From Rhodococcus koreensis (lineage in GTDB: Bacteria > Actinomycetota > Actinomycetes > Mycobacteriales > Mycobacteriaceae), in contig NZ_FNSV01000002.1 of NCBI RefSeq assembly GCF_900105905.1, positions 124,001 through 188,000 of the forward strand: a stretch of 64,000 nt of DNA, in the 5' to 3' direction. The notes under the pieces are model-generated. The model saw only the letters and a program-made list of their open reading frames with translations, did not search any database and had not been told where the DNA came from. Position numbers and translations under genes: made by a program. Shown here piece by piece: positions 30,856 through 38,607 of this stretch (position 1 is its first letter; each line of letters starts with the position of its first letter).

Positions 30856-31257
30856 GAATGGGTGGTATGGGGTCGCCTGTGGGTGAGCAGCTGTGGCAGA
30901 CGTTGTCCGATTCCGGGTTGGCGTTGGTGTGTGTGTCCTTGGGCCGCAGTGCCGGTGGGCGGATCTGCTCTTGCCCGGGGATACGTCGGTGGGGAGTTGA
31001 CGAGATCGCCGGGCAGTGCCGCGACCACCGATGACGACACGTGGGAGCTGCGACGCCCCGAGAGGGCGGGCGGAGTTCACCGAAAAAGCGCCCCGGTGGT
31101 CTGTTTTCGTGTGAGCCGGTGTCGGCGCCCGCGCGTGTGGACGCGGGTTTTTCCTGAGGTGAGGCGCACCGGTGCCGGTGGTAGCGTCGCGCAGGCTGCA
31201 GGGGTGCGAGCGAAAGGTACCGGGCTGCAGTGGCGAATGGCACGGAAGGTGCGGTAG

Positions 31258-31917
31258 ATGGTTCAACAGCAACGGGCGGCGGTGACCCGCGCGCAGATCG
31301 TCCGCGGGGCGGCGGAAATGTTCGACAGGTCCGGGTTCGAGGGTGCCAGTCTCGTCGAGATCCTCGAGGCGGCGGGCATGACGAAGGGGGCGTTGTATTT
31401 TCATTTCCGGTCCAAGAAGGATTTGGCCCGGCACATCATCGCCGAGCAGCACCGGATCTCGATCTCCGCGGTGCAGGCGATCGCCGCGCAGGAGGCGTCG
31501 GCGATCGAGCAGATCGTGATGCTGTGTCATGAGATGGCCCGGCAGATCGTGCAGGACCCGATTGTGCGGGCCGGGATCCGCATCACCCTCGAGCTCAGCG
31601 CCGACGACCGTGGCCCCGCGGGCCCGTATCTGGATTGGATCGCCGCCTGTCAAGGGTTGGCGGCCCGTGCGGTCGCCGAGGGCGATCTTGTCGAGACCAT
31701 CGACCCGCCGACGTTCGCGCGGTTCGTCATCGGCGCGTTCACCGGGGTCCAGACCGTGTCCCAGGTTCTGACCCATCGCGTGGATCTCGAGCAGCGGGTC
31801 GACGAGATGTGGGGGTTCCTGCTGCCGGGGATTATGCCGACCACCCGGCACTCCGGCATGATGCGGATCCGGGCGGCCCGCACCGACGTTCCCGTCACCC
31901 GGACCGCCCGACCGTAA
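31258..31917 (+). CDS. TetR-family regulator, gamma-butyrolactone-receptor type
   Basis: A 219-residue TetR protein. The DNA-binding domain reads TRAQIVRGAAEMFDRSGFEG, LVEILEAAGMTKGALYFHFR and SKKDLARHIIAEQ. This pattern (GMTKGALYFHF...SK) is typical of ScbR/ArpA-like receptors. The C-terminal domain, including DRGPAGPYLDWIAACQGLAA, is consistent. Such receptors repress targets until a butyrolactone or similar signal binds. No AfsA-type synthase gene is nearby. The ATG follows GGAAGGTGCGGTAG. A second receptor-type gene lies at 52769. Confidence 0.75.
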   Translation: MVQQQRAAVTRAQIVRGAAEMFDRSGFEGASLVEILEAAGMTKGALYFHFRSKKDLARHIIAEQHRISISAVQAIAAQEASAIEQIVMLCHEMARQIVQDPIVRAGIRITLELSADDRGPAGPYLDWIAACQGLAARAVAEGDLVETIDPPTFARFVIGAFTGVQTVSQVLTHRVDLEQRVDEMWGFLLPGIMPTTRHSGMMRIRAARTDVPVTRTARP

Positions 31918-32351
31918 GGATTAGTGCGCTCAACCTACCGGGACGATCGCGCATGCTTGCTGCAGACCGATAAGTGCGCCATCCGCACTCCGCCGGCGAC
32001 GCGATCGGAACAACGATGGGATGATCGCCGGGGCCGGTGTTCGTGCAGGTCCGCTCGCGTGCCGGGTGCCGGGTGCCGGGTGCTGGTCCGCGGGAGCGCC
32101 GCGGCCGATGTCATCGGGGAGATCATCGAGGACAACGCGGCAGTGAGCCGGACCGGGGGTGGTGGTCACCAGTGGGCGCCGGTGCATCGGTGGGCGGTCG
32201 CGGTCGATGATGGGCGGCTGGTCTTTGCCGACACCGAGGTCTTGACCATAGATCCGAGTTCCACCACCCCATCGCGGACTCGGACCGCGATGTGCCCTCT
32301 TCTCGGTGCGGGGCCGGATTTCACTCTTGCTGGTTGACCGCAAATTTGTCG
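31918..32351. other. No gene recognised
   Basis: A 137-residue open frame covers this stretch but starts with a Cys/Arg-rich, unfamiliar sequence and has no clear ribosome site, so I do not call it. It contains a short repeat at 32061-32081. Confidence 0.4.
32061..32081 (+). repeat. Three tandem copies of GCCGGGT
   Basis: The heptamer GCCGGGT is repeated exactly three times and followed by a degenerate copy (GCTGGT). It lies in non-coding DNA. Confidence 0.75.
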
Positions 32352-32380
32352 TTGCGGAATTGTTATCTGGCCGGTATAAA
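32352..32380 (+). promoter_or_regulatory. Sigma-70-type promoter for the 32-residue gene
   Basis: TTGCGG and TATAAA are separated by exactly 17 bases in a locally AT-rich stretch. Initiation near 32388 would give a leader of about 52 bases before the ATG at 32440. Confidence 0.55.
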
Positions 32381-32439
32381 TATTCACATCGTGTGCTGTG
32401 TGTCACGATTCTCTGAACAATCGAACTGGAGTTGCAACG

Positions 32440-32538
32440 ATGGACCTCGCTTTCTTGGCCGACTTTTTCTCGAACGTCTCCACTCTTCTCGGCGTTCTCG
32501 ATTTCTTCTCGGGTTCTGCTGGGTCGCTCAGCGGCTAG
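32440..32538 (+). CDS. 32-residue amphipathic peptide, PorA/PorH-like small porin candidate
   Basis: The gene encodes 32 residues (starts MDLAFLADFFSNVSTLLG, ends SGSAGSLSG) and stops with TAG. It is rich in Leu, Phe, Ser and Gly with only acidic charges and can form an amphipathic helix. It has no signal peptide. Composition, length class and the MDL start resemble the tiny mycolate-membrane porins PorA and PorH of Corynebacterium, which are 45-57 residues, lack signal sequences and are mycoloylated on Ser. ACTGGAGTTGCAACG supplies a ribosome site. A good promoter precedes it and two hairpins follow, so it is a complete single-gene unit. Porin function is inference. Confidence 0.5.
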   Translation: MDLAFLADFFSNVSTLLGVLDFFSGSAGSLSG

Positions 32539-32546
32539 TAACGCTG

Positions 32547-32564
32547 GCCAGTAACTGAACTGGC
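32547..32564 (+). terminator. Small hairpin after the short gene
   Basis: GCCAGT and ACTGGC flank six bases, starting eight bases after the stop of the 32-residue gene. It is weaker than the hairpin that follows. Confidence 0.4.
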
Positions 32565-32576
32565 TCTGTGGCGGCA

Positions 32577-32612
32577 GAGAGGGGGCCCGTCCTTTACCTG
32601 CGGACCCCTCTC
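32577..32612 (+). terminator. Strong hairpin, terminator candidate
   Basis: GAGAGGGG pairs perfectly with CCCCTCTC around a 20-base interior. It lies about 40 bases after the stop of the 32-residue gene. There is no long T tract, as is usual in high-GC actinobacteria. Confidence 0.55.
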
Positions 32613-32759
32613 GCTGTACTTGGATCTTCCGGTCGTGTCTGCGCCGCGTCGGTTCCTCACTGGCAGTGCCCTGAATGTCATTTTCCGCGTGGATGGTCTG
32701 ACAGTTCAAGATCATTTGCTGGTCTGGATGCTGACCTATCTCGATTCGGTAACTCGAAA

Positions 32760-33034
32760 CTTTGAGAGCCGAATTATGTGTGTCGTCGAGTTGGGGAAAC
32801 AAGAGTCCGCCCCCAGCGGGAGGTGCATCTCGGCGCGTGGCTGCTCGCCAAAAGGTGTCGCGACGCCGATCGCGGCGGCCTCACGCCCGACGTAGCGACC
32901 CGTGCCCTCGTGGCGGCGAAGGGTCTCGCGGTCACGATCGACAAGGTCGCCGAACTCGACCACGCCTCGCAGGCGGCCAACGCCCACGTCCGGGCGCGCC
33001 GACGATGGAAATCGGCTCCCACACGAAGGAATGC
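32760..33034. other. Foreign segment truncating istB, unidentified
   Basis: The plus-strand frame here contains an alpha-helical stretch (VHLGAWLLAKRCRDADRGGL, then TPDVATRALVAAKGLAVTID) that looks protein-like. It lacks a convincing start and runs straight into antisense istB. I cannot assign it; it may be the end of an element that cut off istB. Confidence 0.35.
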
Positions 33035-33472
33035 TAGGTCTTCGAGGGTGAACCACAACACCTTTCGTCCGTGTTCGACGGCGTGTTGGCCGAGGGCCTC
33101 GAGGAAGAATGTCTTGCCCGTGCCGGACGGGCCGCAGACCACGAGGTTCTCCCGCCGGTCGATCCATTCCAGGGTCCGTAGCGCCTGCTGGGTCGGCGCC
33201 GGGATGGACGACAGTTCCGGTTTCCACGCGTCGAAGGTCTTGCCGGTGGGAAACGCCGCGGCGGCGCGGCGGGTGGCCAGCGCCGAGCGTTCCCGCCCGG
33301 CGGCCTCCTCGGTGAGCAACGCCTTGAGGACCTCGGCCGGTTCCCACCGTTGGGCGCGGGCGGTGGCCAGCACGTCGGGGGCGGCGCGGCGGATGTGCGG
33401 CAGCCGCAGCCGGTGCAGCAGTGTTTCCAGGTCGGCCGGCAACGGCGGCGCCGACGGTGGTGCAGTGCTCAC
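33035..33472 (-). pseudogene. istB: IstB ATPase of an IS21 element, 3'-truncated
   Basis: From the GTG at 33472 the frame gives about 146 residues of the IstB helper ATPase. The Walker A motif is GPSGTGKTFFLEALG near residue 112. The strand LWFTLEDL follows, after which homology ends abruptly near 33035. Walker B and the rest of the AAA+ domain are missing. IstB normally works with IstA in IS21 target selection, so this copy should be inactive. The istA stop lies 89 bases upstream on the same strand. Confidence 0.78.
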
Positions 33473-33561
33473 GAGAACAACCTTCCTGTGGTCGGTGTTT
33501 GCATGACGTTCTGATGCTGTTGCAGCACAGTGGATTTAGATAGCCCTGCGTGTGGTCGGCG

Positions 33562-34483
33562 TTAGGGTTCGGTGTCGCCGGTGTCGCCGGTGCCGTCGGG
33601 GTCGGCGAGTTCGGTCAGGATCGGGGCAGCGCCGAACCGGGCCCACCCGGCGGTGCCCTGGGCCAGGGACCGCGATTCGTCGGCGCGGTGGGTGGTGTCC
33701 GAGGCGGCGCCGGTGGGGTGGGCGTCGAGGATCGCCATCAGGTCGCCTTCGGCGAAGCGGCCGTAGGCGGCGGCGTGTCCGAGCGCCCAGTCGACCCGTT
33801 CGGCGCCGAGCAGCTTGGCCAGGGTGACCGCGTTGCCCATCTTCACGCGGATCTTCCCGGTGCCGGCCTCGGCGGCCTCACACAACCACAGCCGGGCACC
33901 GGCACCGATGTCGCAGAAGGCGCGTTCGGCGTCGGTCCGTGGGATCGGGTGACGGTCGAGGACCCCGGCAGGAGGCGGCGGGAAGTGCTCGTCGCAGATC
34001 TGCGGGGAGCCGGGGCGGGCCCGCCGGTGACGGGCGACCTCGACCGGGCCACCCTCGCCGTGGTGGACGAAGACGATCCGCTCGGAGACACCGGCGCCGT
34101 GCGCGCGGACCCACACCGTCTGCCCGCGCAGGGTGTGCGGCACCGAGTACTGGCCGTTCTCGAAGGACACCATCGGTGTGTTGTCCGGGACCGTGCGGGT
34201 CACACCCCAGGTCGCGGTGTGCGGGGCGGCCGGGACCGGGTGCAGGTGAAGCCGTTCTTCGGCGAGCATCTCCGCCGGGATGCGGCGGGTGGTGCGGTGG
34301 ATGCGGGTGTTGACCTGGTGGCAGAACTGCGTGCAGGCGGCCTCGAGGTCGTCGAAACTGTCGTACTGGGCGGCGAGATTGTGGTCGGTGGGCACCAGGT
34401 CGGCCTTGGCGAGTTTGACGGTGTTCTCCACCCCGCCCTTGGTGGCCGGGTCGGCGGGCAGGCAGGTCTTGACGACCAGGCCG
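33562..34483 (-). pseudogene. istA: IstA transposase, C-terminal piece
   Basis: About 305 residues starting at YGLVVKTCLPADPATKGG and running through VENTVKLAKADLVPTDHNL and FCHQVNTRIHRTTRRIPAEM to the end at 33562. This is the second half of the IS21 DDE domain plus the C-terminal beta region. The preceding codons (RHY) are found 3.8 kb away at about 38271. The frame extending upstream belongs to the inserted element. Confidence 0.8.
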
Positions 34484-34531
34484 TATTCTCTGAACTTGAC
34501 GGGGACGGCTAGTTGGCCGTCTCGCCCTGAG

Positions 34532-36979
34532 TCAGGAATCCTTGGGGAGGGTCGGGTTTCCGAGTTCGACGGTCCCGGTGTTGAGGGTGCGTTTGTCGAT
34601 TTGGGCGAGTTTGTCTTCGGCGGCGGCGAGGCTGACTTGGAGTCCTTCGACTTCGCCGAGCCAGCCTTCGCGGTTGGCTTCGGTGATCCGGGCGGCGAGG
34701 TTGTCGCGGATCTCGGCCAGGCGGGGTCTTTGGTCGGGATCGGGCCAGAGCAGTGAACATCTGACGCAGGCGTGCTCGTGAATGCACGCCGATCCGAAGG
34801 CCCGGCCGCAGGTTCCGATGGAGACCTTGCGTCGCTCGAAGTGACCGAGGAATTCCTGCCATTCCTTGTCGGTGGGGACGCGGTATTCGTCGGTGGGGCG
34901 CAGTGCCCGCCGCCGGGCGAGGAAGGCCAGGTGGGATTGGATGGCCTCGTCGGGATAGACCGCCTTGTAGCCGAGGGTGACGTTGATGTCGCGGTGGCCT
35001 GCGATAATCTGGGCGATGTGTGGTGGCAGCCCGTTGAGGATGGCGTCGGTGATGAACATCCTTCGAAAATCGTGGGGAGTGAACCGGATTGGGTCACCGG
35101 TAGTGGGGTCGTCCAGGCCGGTGTGGGCGAGAGCCGCGGTGAGCATGTCACGAATGGTGCTGGCGCTGATCGCTCGGTGTTCGTAGCCGTAGCGGCGCTG
35201 GAACAGCAGCGGCAGTGGCGGCGACCAGGCGCGTTCCCTGTCGTCGTAGGCGCAGACGAGCGGGACCGCGCCGGTGGTGCCGCGGACCCGGCAGATGATC
35301 GCGGAGAGCACGTCGGCGAGTTCGGGGCTGACCACCAGCAGTCGTTCGGTGTCGGTCTTGGACGGGGCGATCTGCAGCAGCGGCACCACCTCTCCGGTGG
35401 TGGGAAGCCGGTATTGGACCAGGCTGTGGTGGGACAGTTCGGAGAGTTCCTCGATGCGGATGCCGGTGGCCCGCAGCACTTCCACGGCGGCGAACGTCCA
35501 GAACGCGTGCTCTTCCTCCCGGCCGAGGTCCCGGCGTTCGCCGTTCGCCGAATCCTGCGCCCAGATCTTGGCGGCCGCCGAGCGTGTCGGGGCGAGGCGG
35601 ATCAGCGTCTGCCCGGCGGCGGTGAAGGCCTCGCCGGGCTGGGTTCGGCGGGCCTCGTCGAGTATCGCCGCGGCGTCCTTGCGTCGCTGGTCAACGCTGC
35701 GGACCAGGACCGGCAGGACGGGCAGCCGCTCCCGGGTCCGGGCGTCCATGCGGGACTTGCGGTGACGCTTGTCTTTTCGCCTGTTGATCTCCTCGCTCCC
35801 GACCGGACACGGGGCGACCCACGGTCCCCAGCGGGCCGGGTCCTCGACGGCCCAGTGGGCCAGGTCGAGATAGAACGCTCGGACCGGGGTCAGGCATTCG
35901 CGGTAGTTGATCCGCGCGGCGGTGGTCTGCACCTTCTTCCCGTCGGGTGTCCGGATCGTCTTGGGGACGGTGCGCAGCCGTTGCTTCCAGGCGTCGGCGA
36001 CCGCCGCGGACAGGTGGAGGCTGTCGATGCCCGGATGGTGACGCTCGAGGTCGGCCCAGAACAGGCCACCGAGATAGCCGGCGAGTGAGTGCAGGCTGGT
36101 GTAGTCCAGAACAGGCTGGCGTTCGCGCAGGTAATCGACCAGCAGATCCCGGATCGGACGGCAGGCCAGCCCGTAGCGGTCGATCATCTCCTCCGGCGTG
36201 CGCTGCCCGGCAGTGCGCAGCTCCCTCAGCGTCGCCGGTGCGTTCTCCGCGAAGACCCCCATAGTGCGCAGGGTCCGGTAGAACAGGTGGGTGGCACCGA
36301 CCGAGGTTCCGCGGGCGTCGGCCTCTGCCTCGAGCAGCTCGAGGACATCGCCGGTGGTGACATCGGCCAGGGTGCCGCCCTTGGCGGCGAGTATCAGTGC
36401 GGCGCGGTAGGCGGTGCGAGTCGCCGCCGCCGGGGACACGTCCGGATCGGCCGAGCATAGCGCTCGCAGCCGCGCGAACCCCTCAGCATCACGGCACTGA
36501 GCCAGGACGTTGACCAGAGATCCGCCCCGGAAGCTGGCGGTGACCAGCCATGTCAACGACGGCCGGATGAGGTCGGCGGCCACCGCCGTATATAGCGCCC
36601 GAAAGAAGCAGTCGTGCAGCCAACCGGCAGGGTGGCCGTGATCGCGCAGCCATGCAATCGGGATATGCCGCCAGGACCGACCGTCGGCGTCGGCGCCGCT
36701 CGCCCGCCACCGGTCCTGCCAGGTTCGGCCCGGCTGCTCTGCCAACCAGTCCAGCAGCAGGCCCACCCCGGTCTTGTAGGCGTTCGGGTGTCGCTTGCCG
36801 GGCCTGTCCGGCGCGAACGGCGCACGCGTCAGCCGCGCCCAGACGGCGTCACGATCCTGTCGGATCGTCGGCCAGTCCGCCGCTGGGGGCCGGGCCGACG
36901 GGCGCAGCCGGGCCGACGGGCCGGCTGCCGTCCGCCCAGCCGAAACATCCCGGGGTTCTTCGACGCTCATGGTGGTCAT
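34532..36979 (-). CDS. Large tyrosine recombinase, TnpB-like, element A
   Basis: About 815 residues. A long N-terminal region includes a core-binding part (DLLVDYLRERQPVLDYTSLH). The catalytic domain has Arg in ATGIRIEELSEL, HDFRRMF and GHRDINVTLGY with the nucleophilic Tyr. After the catalytic domain is a segment with paired cysteines (GTCGRAFGSACIHEHACVRC), probably a zinc site, then a coiled-coil-like helix. It should act with the partner recombinase to cut and rejoin the element ends. The ATG at 36979 overlaps the partner's stop (ATGA). It is closely related to the element B protein. Confidence 0.82.
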   Translation of the reverse strand: MTTMSVEEPRDVSAGRTAAGPSARLRPSARPPAADWPTIRQDRDAVWARLTRAPFAPDRPGKRHPNAYKTGVGLLLDWLAEQPGRTWQDRWRASGADADGRSWRHIPIAWLRDHGHPAGWLHDCFFRALYTAVAADLIRPSLTWLVTASFRGGSLVNVLAQCRDAEGFARLRALCSADPDVSPAAATRTAYRAALILAAKGGTLADVTTGDVLELLEAEADARGTSVGATHLFYRTLRTMGVFAENAPATLRELRTAGQRTPEEMIDRYGLACRPIRDLLVDYLRERQPVLDYTSLHSLAGYLGGLFWADLERHHPGIDSLHLSAAVADAWKQRLRTVPKTIRTPDGKKVQTTAARINYRECLTPVRAFYLDLAHWAVEDPARWGPWVAPCPVGSEEINRRKDKRHRKSRMDARTRERLPVLPVLVRSVDQRRKDAAAILDEARRTQPGEAFTAAGQTLIRLAPTRSAAAKIWAQDSANGERRDLGREEEHAFWTFAAVEVLRATGIRIEELSELSHHSLVQYRLPTTGEVVPLLQIAPSKTDTERLLVVSPELADVLSAIICRVRGTTGAVPLVCAYDDRERAWSPPLPLLFQRRYGYEHRAISASTIRDMLTAALAHTGLDDPTTGDPIRFTPHDFRRMFITDAILNGLPPHIAQIIAGHRDINVTLGYKAVYPDEAIQSHLAFLARRRALRPTDEYRVPTDKEWQEFLGHFERRKVSIGTCGRAFGSACIHEHACVRCSLLWPDPDQRPRLAEIRDNLAARITEANREGWLGEVEGLQVSLAAAEDKLAQIDKRTLNTGTVELGNPTLPKDS

Positions 36980-38196
36980 CCGGCGCCGCCGAACAACACT
37001 TGCAGTGTCTCCGGCCGATAGCCAGGAGCGGGTGGCGGGGCCGCCCGCTCGGCCGCCTTCCGGTTCTGCTGCGCGTGGTGAGCCAGAATCCGCCGGATCA
37101 CGTCTTGCTTGCGGGGCGTCAGATAGCGCTGGGTCGTCGTCAGCAGCGCGTGCCCGAGGACGAACTGCACATCGGTCAGCGGCAGTTCGGGGTCCTCGGC
37201 CATCCGATAGGCGGCGGTGTGACGCAGCGCGTGCAAGGTGACCGTGCTTCCCGCTGCGTCGACCGCCCGCTCGAACATGCGGTGCACCGCATGATAAGTC
37301 AACGGACGCACCGGGGTTCGAGACGTCCACCACAGCGGCTGCCGCCGCCCCTTGAGTGTCAGGCCGGCCATCTCCACCTGGTAGAGCCGCAGCCACACGA
37401 ACGCATCGGTGGACGCCGGCAGCTCCTGCGCCTCCCGGCTGCCCTTGCGGATCACCGTGATCAGCTGCCGGCCGGGGTCGACACCGCCTTGCGTGACCGA
37501 CAACAGCTCCGAGGCCCGCGCACCGGTGGAAACGTAGAAGGCGACCAATGCCCGATCCCTGTTCGAGGGAAGCCGGGCGAAGATCTCGTTGAACTCCGCG
37601 TCCGAGACGCTGCGGGGAATCCGGTCGGGCACCACCGGTCGATACCTACCCGTCCGCTCGTTGCGGTGCGGCTCCATCGGATTGTGATGGGCGTGCGCTC
37701 GTCGGCCCCGCCGCGACCGGTCCAGCGGGAACGGATTCACCAGCGGTCCGCTGCCCGCATCCAGGTGAAACTCGTAGAATCCGCGCAGCACCGTCTCCGA
37801 GTGCGCACGCACCGACGGCGCGTAAGCATCCCGACTCGACGACGGGTCAGGCACCTCCTGCGGTCTGCGCCAATGCGGGCGAGACGGCTTGCCCGCCACA
37901 AGCATCCAGCGGCAGAAATCGCGGGCCTGGGCCCGCGTCGCCCGGTTCCACGAAACCTCGATCGCCCACAGGAACCGGAACCACCGCAGCAGATCCATGC
38001 CATAGGAGCGGATCGTTGCCTCGGATCGGTCGGCCGCCTGCAGATCACGGAAGTAGGCCGACACCGCCTCCACCGCCGCCCCGGACGGATCGATCAGTCG
38101 GAACGGCAACCACGGGTCACCGGTCTCCTCCAGCGAACCGACCAACGGCACCGCCAGCGCCGCCAGATCCCGTGGCCGCTCCTCGTCTTCGTTCAC
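36976..38196 (-). CDS. Tyrosine recombinase, TnpA-like, element A
   Basis: A 406-residue integrase-type protein starting at the GTG at 38196. The N-terminal SAM-like core-binding domain is about residues 30-150 (IRSYGMDLLRWFRFLWAIEV). Catalytic residues are Arg in STGARASELLSV, His/Arg in LHALRHTAAYR and His/Tyr in LGHALLTTTQRYL. All active-site residues are present, so it is probably functional. It is the first gene of the pair and is translationally coupled to the larger recombinase. Confidence 0.85.
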   Translation of the reverse strand: MNEDEERPRDLAALAVPLVGSLEETGDPWLPFRLIDPSGAAVEAVSAYFRDLQAADRSEATIRSYGMDLLRWFRFLWAIEVSWNRATRAQARDFCRWMLVAGKPSRPHWRRPQEVPDPSSSRDAYAPSVRAHSETVLRGFYEFHLDAGSGPLVNPFPLDRSRRGRRAHAHHNPMEPHRNERTGRYRPVVPDRIPRSVSDAEFNEIFARLPSNRDRALVAFYVSTGARASELLSVTQGGVDPGRQLITVIRKGSREAQELPASTDAFVWLRLYQVEMAGLTLKGRRQPLWWTSRTPVRPLTYHAVHRMFERAVDAAGSTVTLHALRHTAAYRMAEDPELPLTDVQFVLGHALLTTTQRYLTPRKQDVIRRILAHHAQQNRKAAERAAPPPAPGYRPETLQVLFGGAG

Positions 38197-38270
38197 AATC
38201 CGGACATTACCGAGCGATCCCGTCCCAGCCCGTCAACCTGGGCAAACGCGTGTCGTTGTTCAGTCAACGG

Positions 38271-38560
38271 GTAGTGCCGGGCGAACGAGACCACGCCAGG
38301 GTTGCGGACGGCGACCGAGGCGATGTGTTCGGTGGTGACCATCTTCTCGTTGTCGGTGAGCAGATACGTCGGGACACCACCGACCTGCCGGAAGATCCGG
38401 TCCAGGCCCGCGTAGACGGAGGGGGCGGTGCGGTCCCGCAACGGGATCACCACCCGGTGCCGGCACCAGGCCAGCCACGCATACAGCAGCACCGTCTTGG
38501 CGCCGTCGACGACCGGGCCGTCACCGAAGTCGTACTGCAACCAGAGCCCGGGTTCGGTGA
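38271..38560 (-). pseudogene. istA: IstA transposase, middle piece
   Basis: About 96 residues from TEPGLWLQYDFGDGP through WLAWCRHRVVIPLRDRTAPS, VYAGLDRIFRQVGGVPTYLL and TDNEKMV to VVSFARHY. It contains the first catalytic Asp (QYDFGDG) and the second in LTDNEK. On one side it joins the C-terminal piece after element A; on the other it joins the N-terminal piece after element B. Confidence 0.82.
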
Positions 38561-38607
38561 TCTTCTCTGAACTAGCGGCCAGGTGCCGTTCCTGCTGTTG
38601 GTGGCGA

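Larger units (their letters stand above)
29895..31257. other. Long poorly coding stretch
   Basis: The open frames on both strands are repetitive, Arg/Thr/Pro-rich and lack recognisable motifs. A CRP-like site (30562-30577) and a short tandem repeat (30828-30855) are the only structures I see. It may be the promoter region of the TetR gene at 31258 plus decayed DNA. Confidence 0.5.
34484..38270 (-). mobile_element. Two-gene tyrosine-recombinase element A
   Basis: A 3.8-kb insertion inside istA containing only two overlapping recombinase genes. Its left end (reading with its genes) has GTTGACTGAAC at 38258-38268 on the complement. Its right end has GTTCAGAGAA at 34486-34495 on the complement. 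The inner parts form an inverted CTGAAC/GTTCAG pair. Ends are placed to within a few bases by rejoining the istA coding sequence (RHY|GLVV). The layout recalls Tn554 and related recombinase-driven transposons without cargo or a third gene. Confidence 0.72.

Noticed and set aside
30649..31851. 400-residue minus-strand frame
   Set aside because: Antisense to the TetR gene, His/Arg/Thr-rich, no family resemblance.
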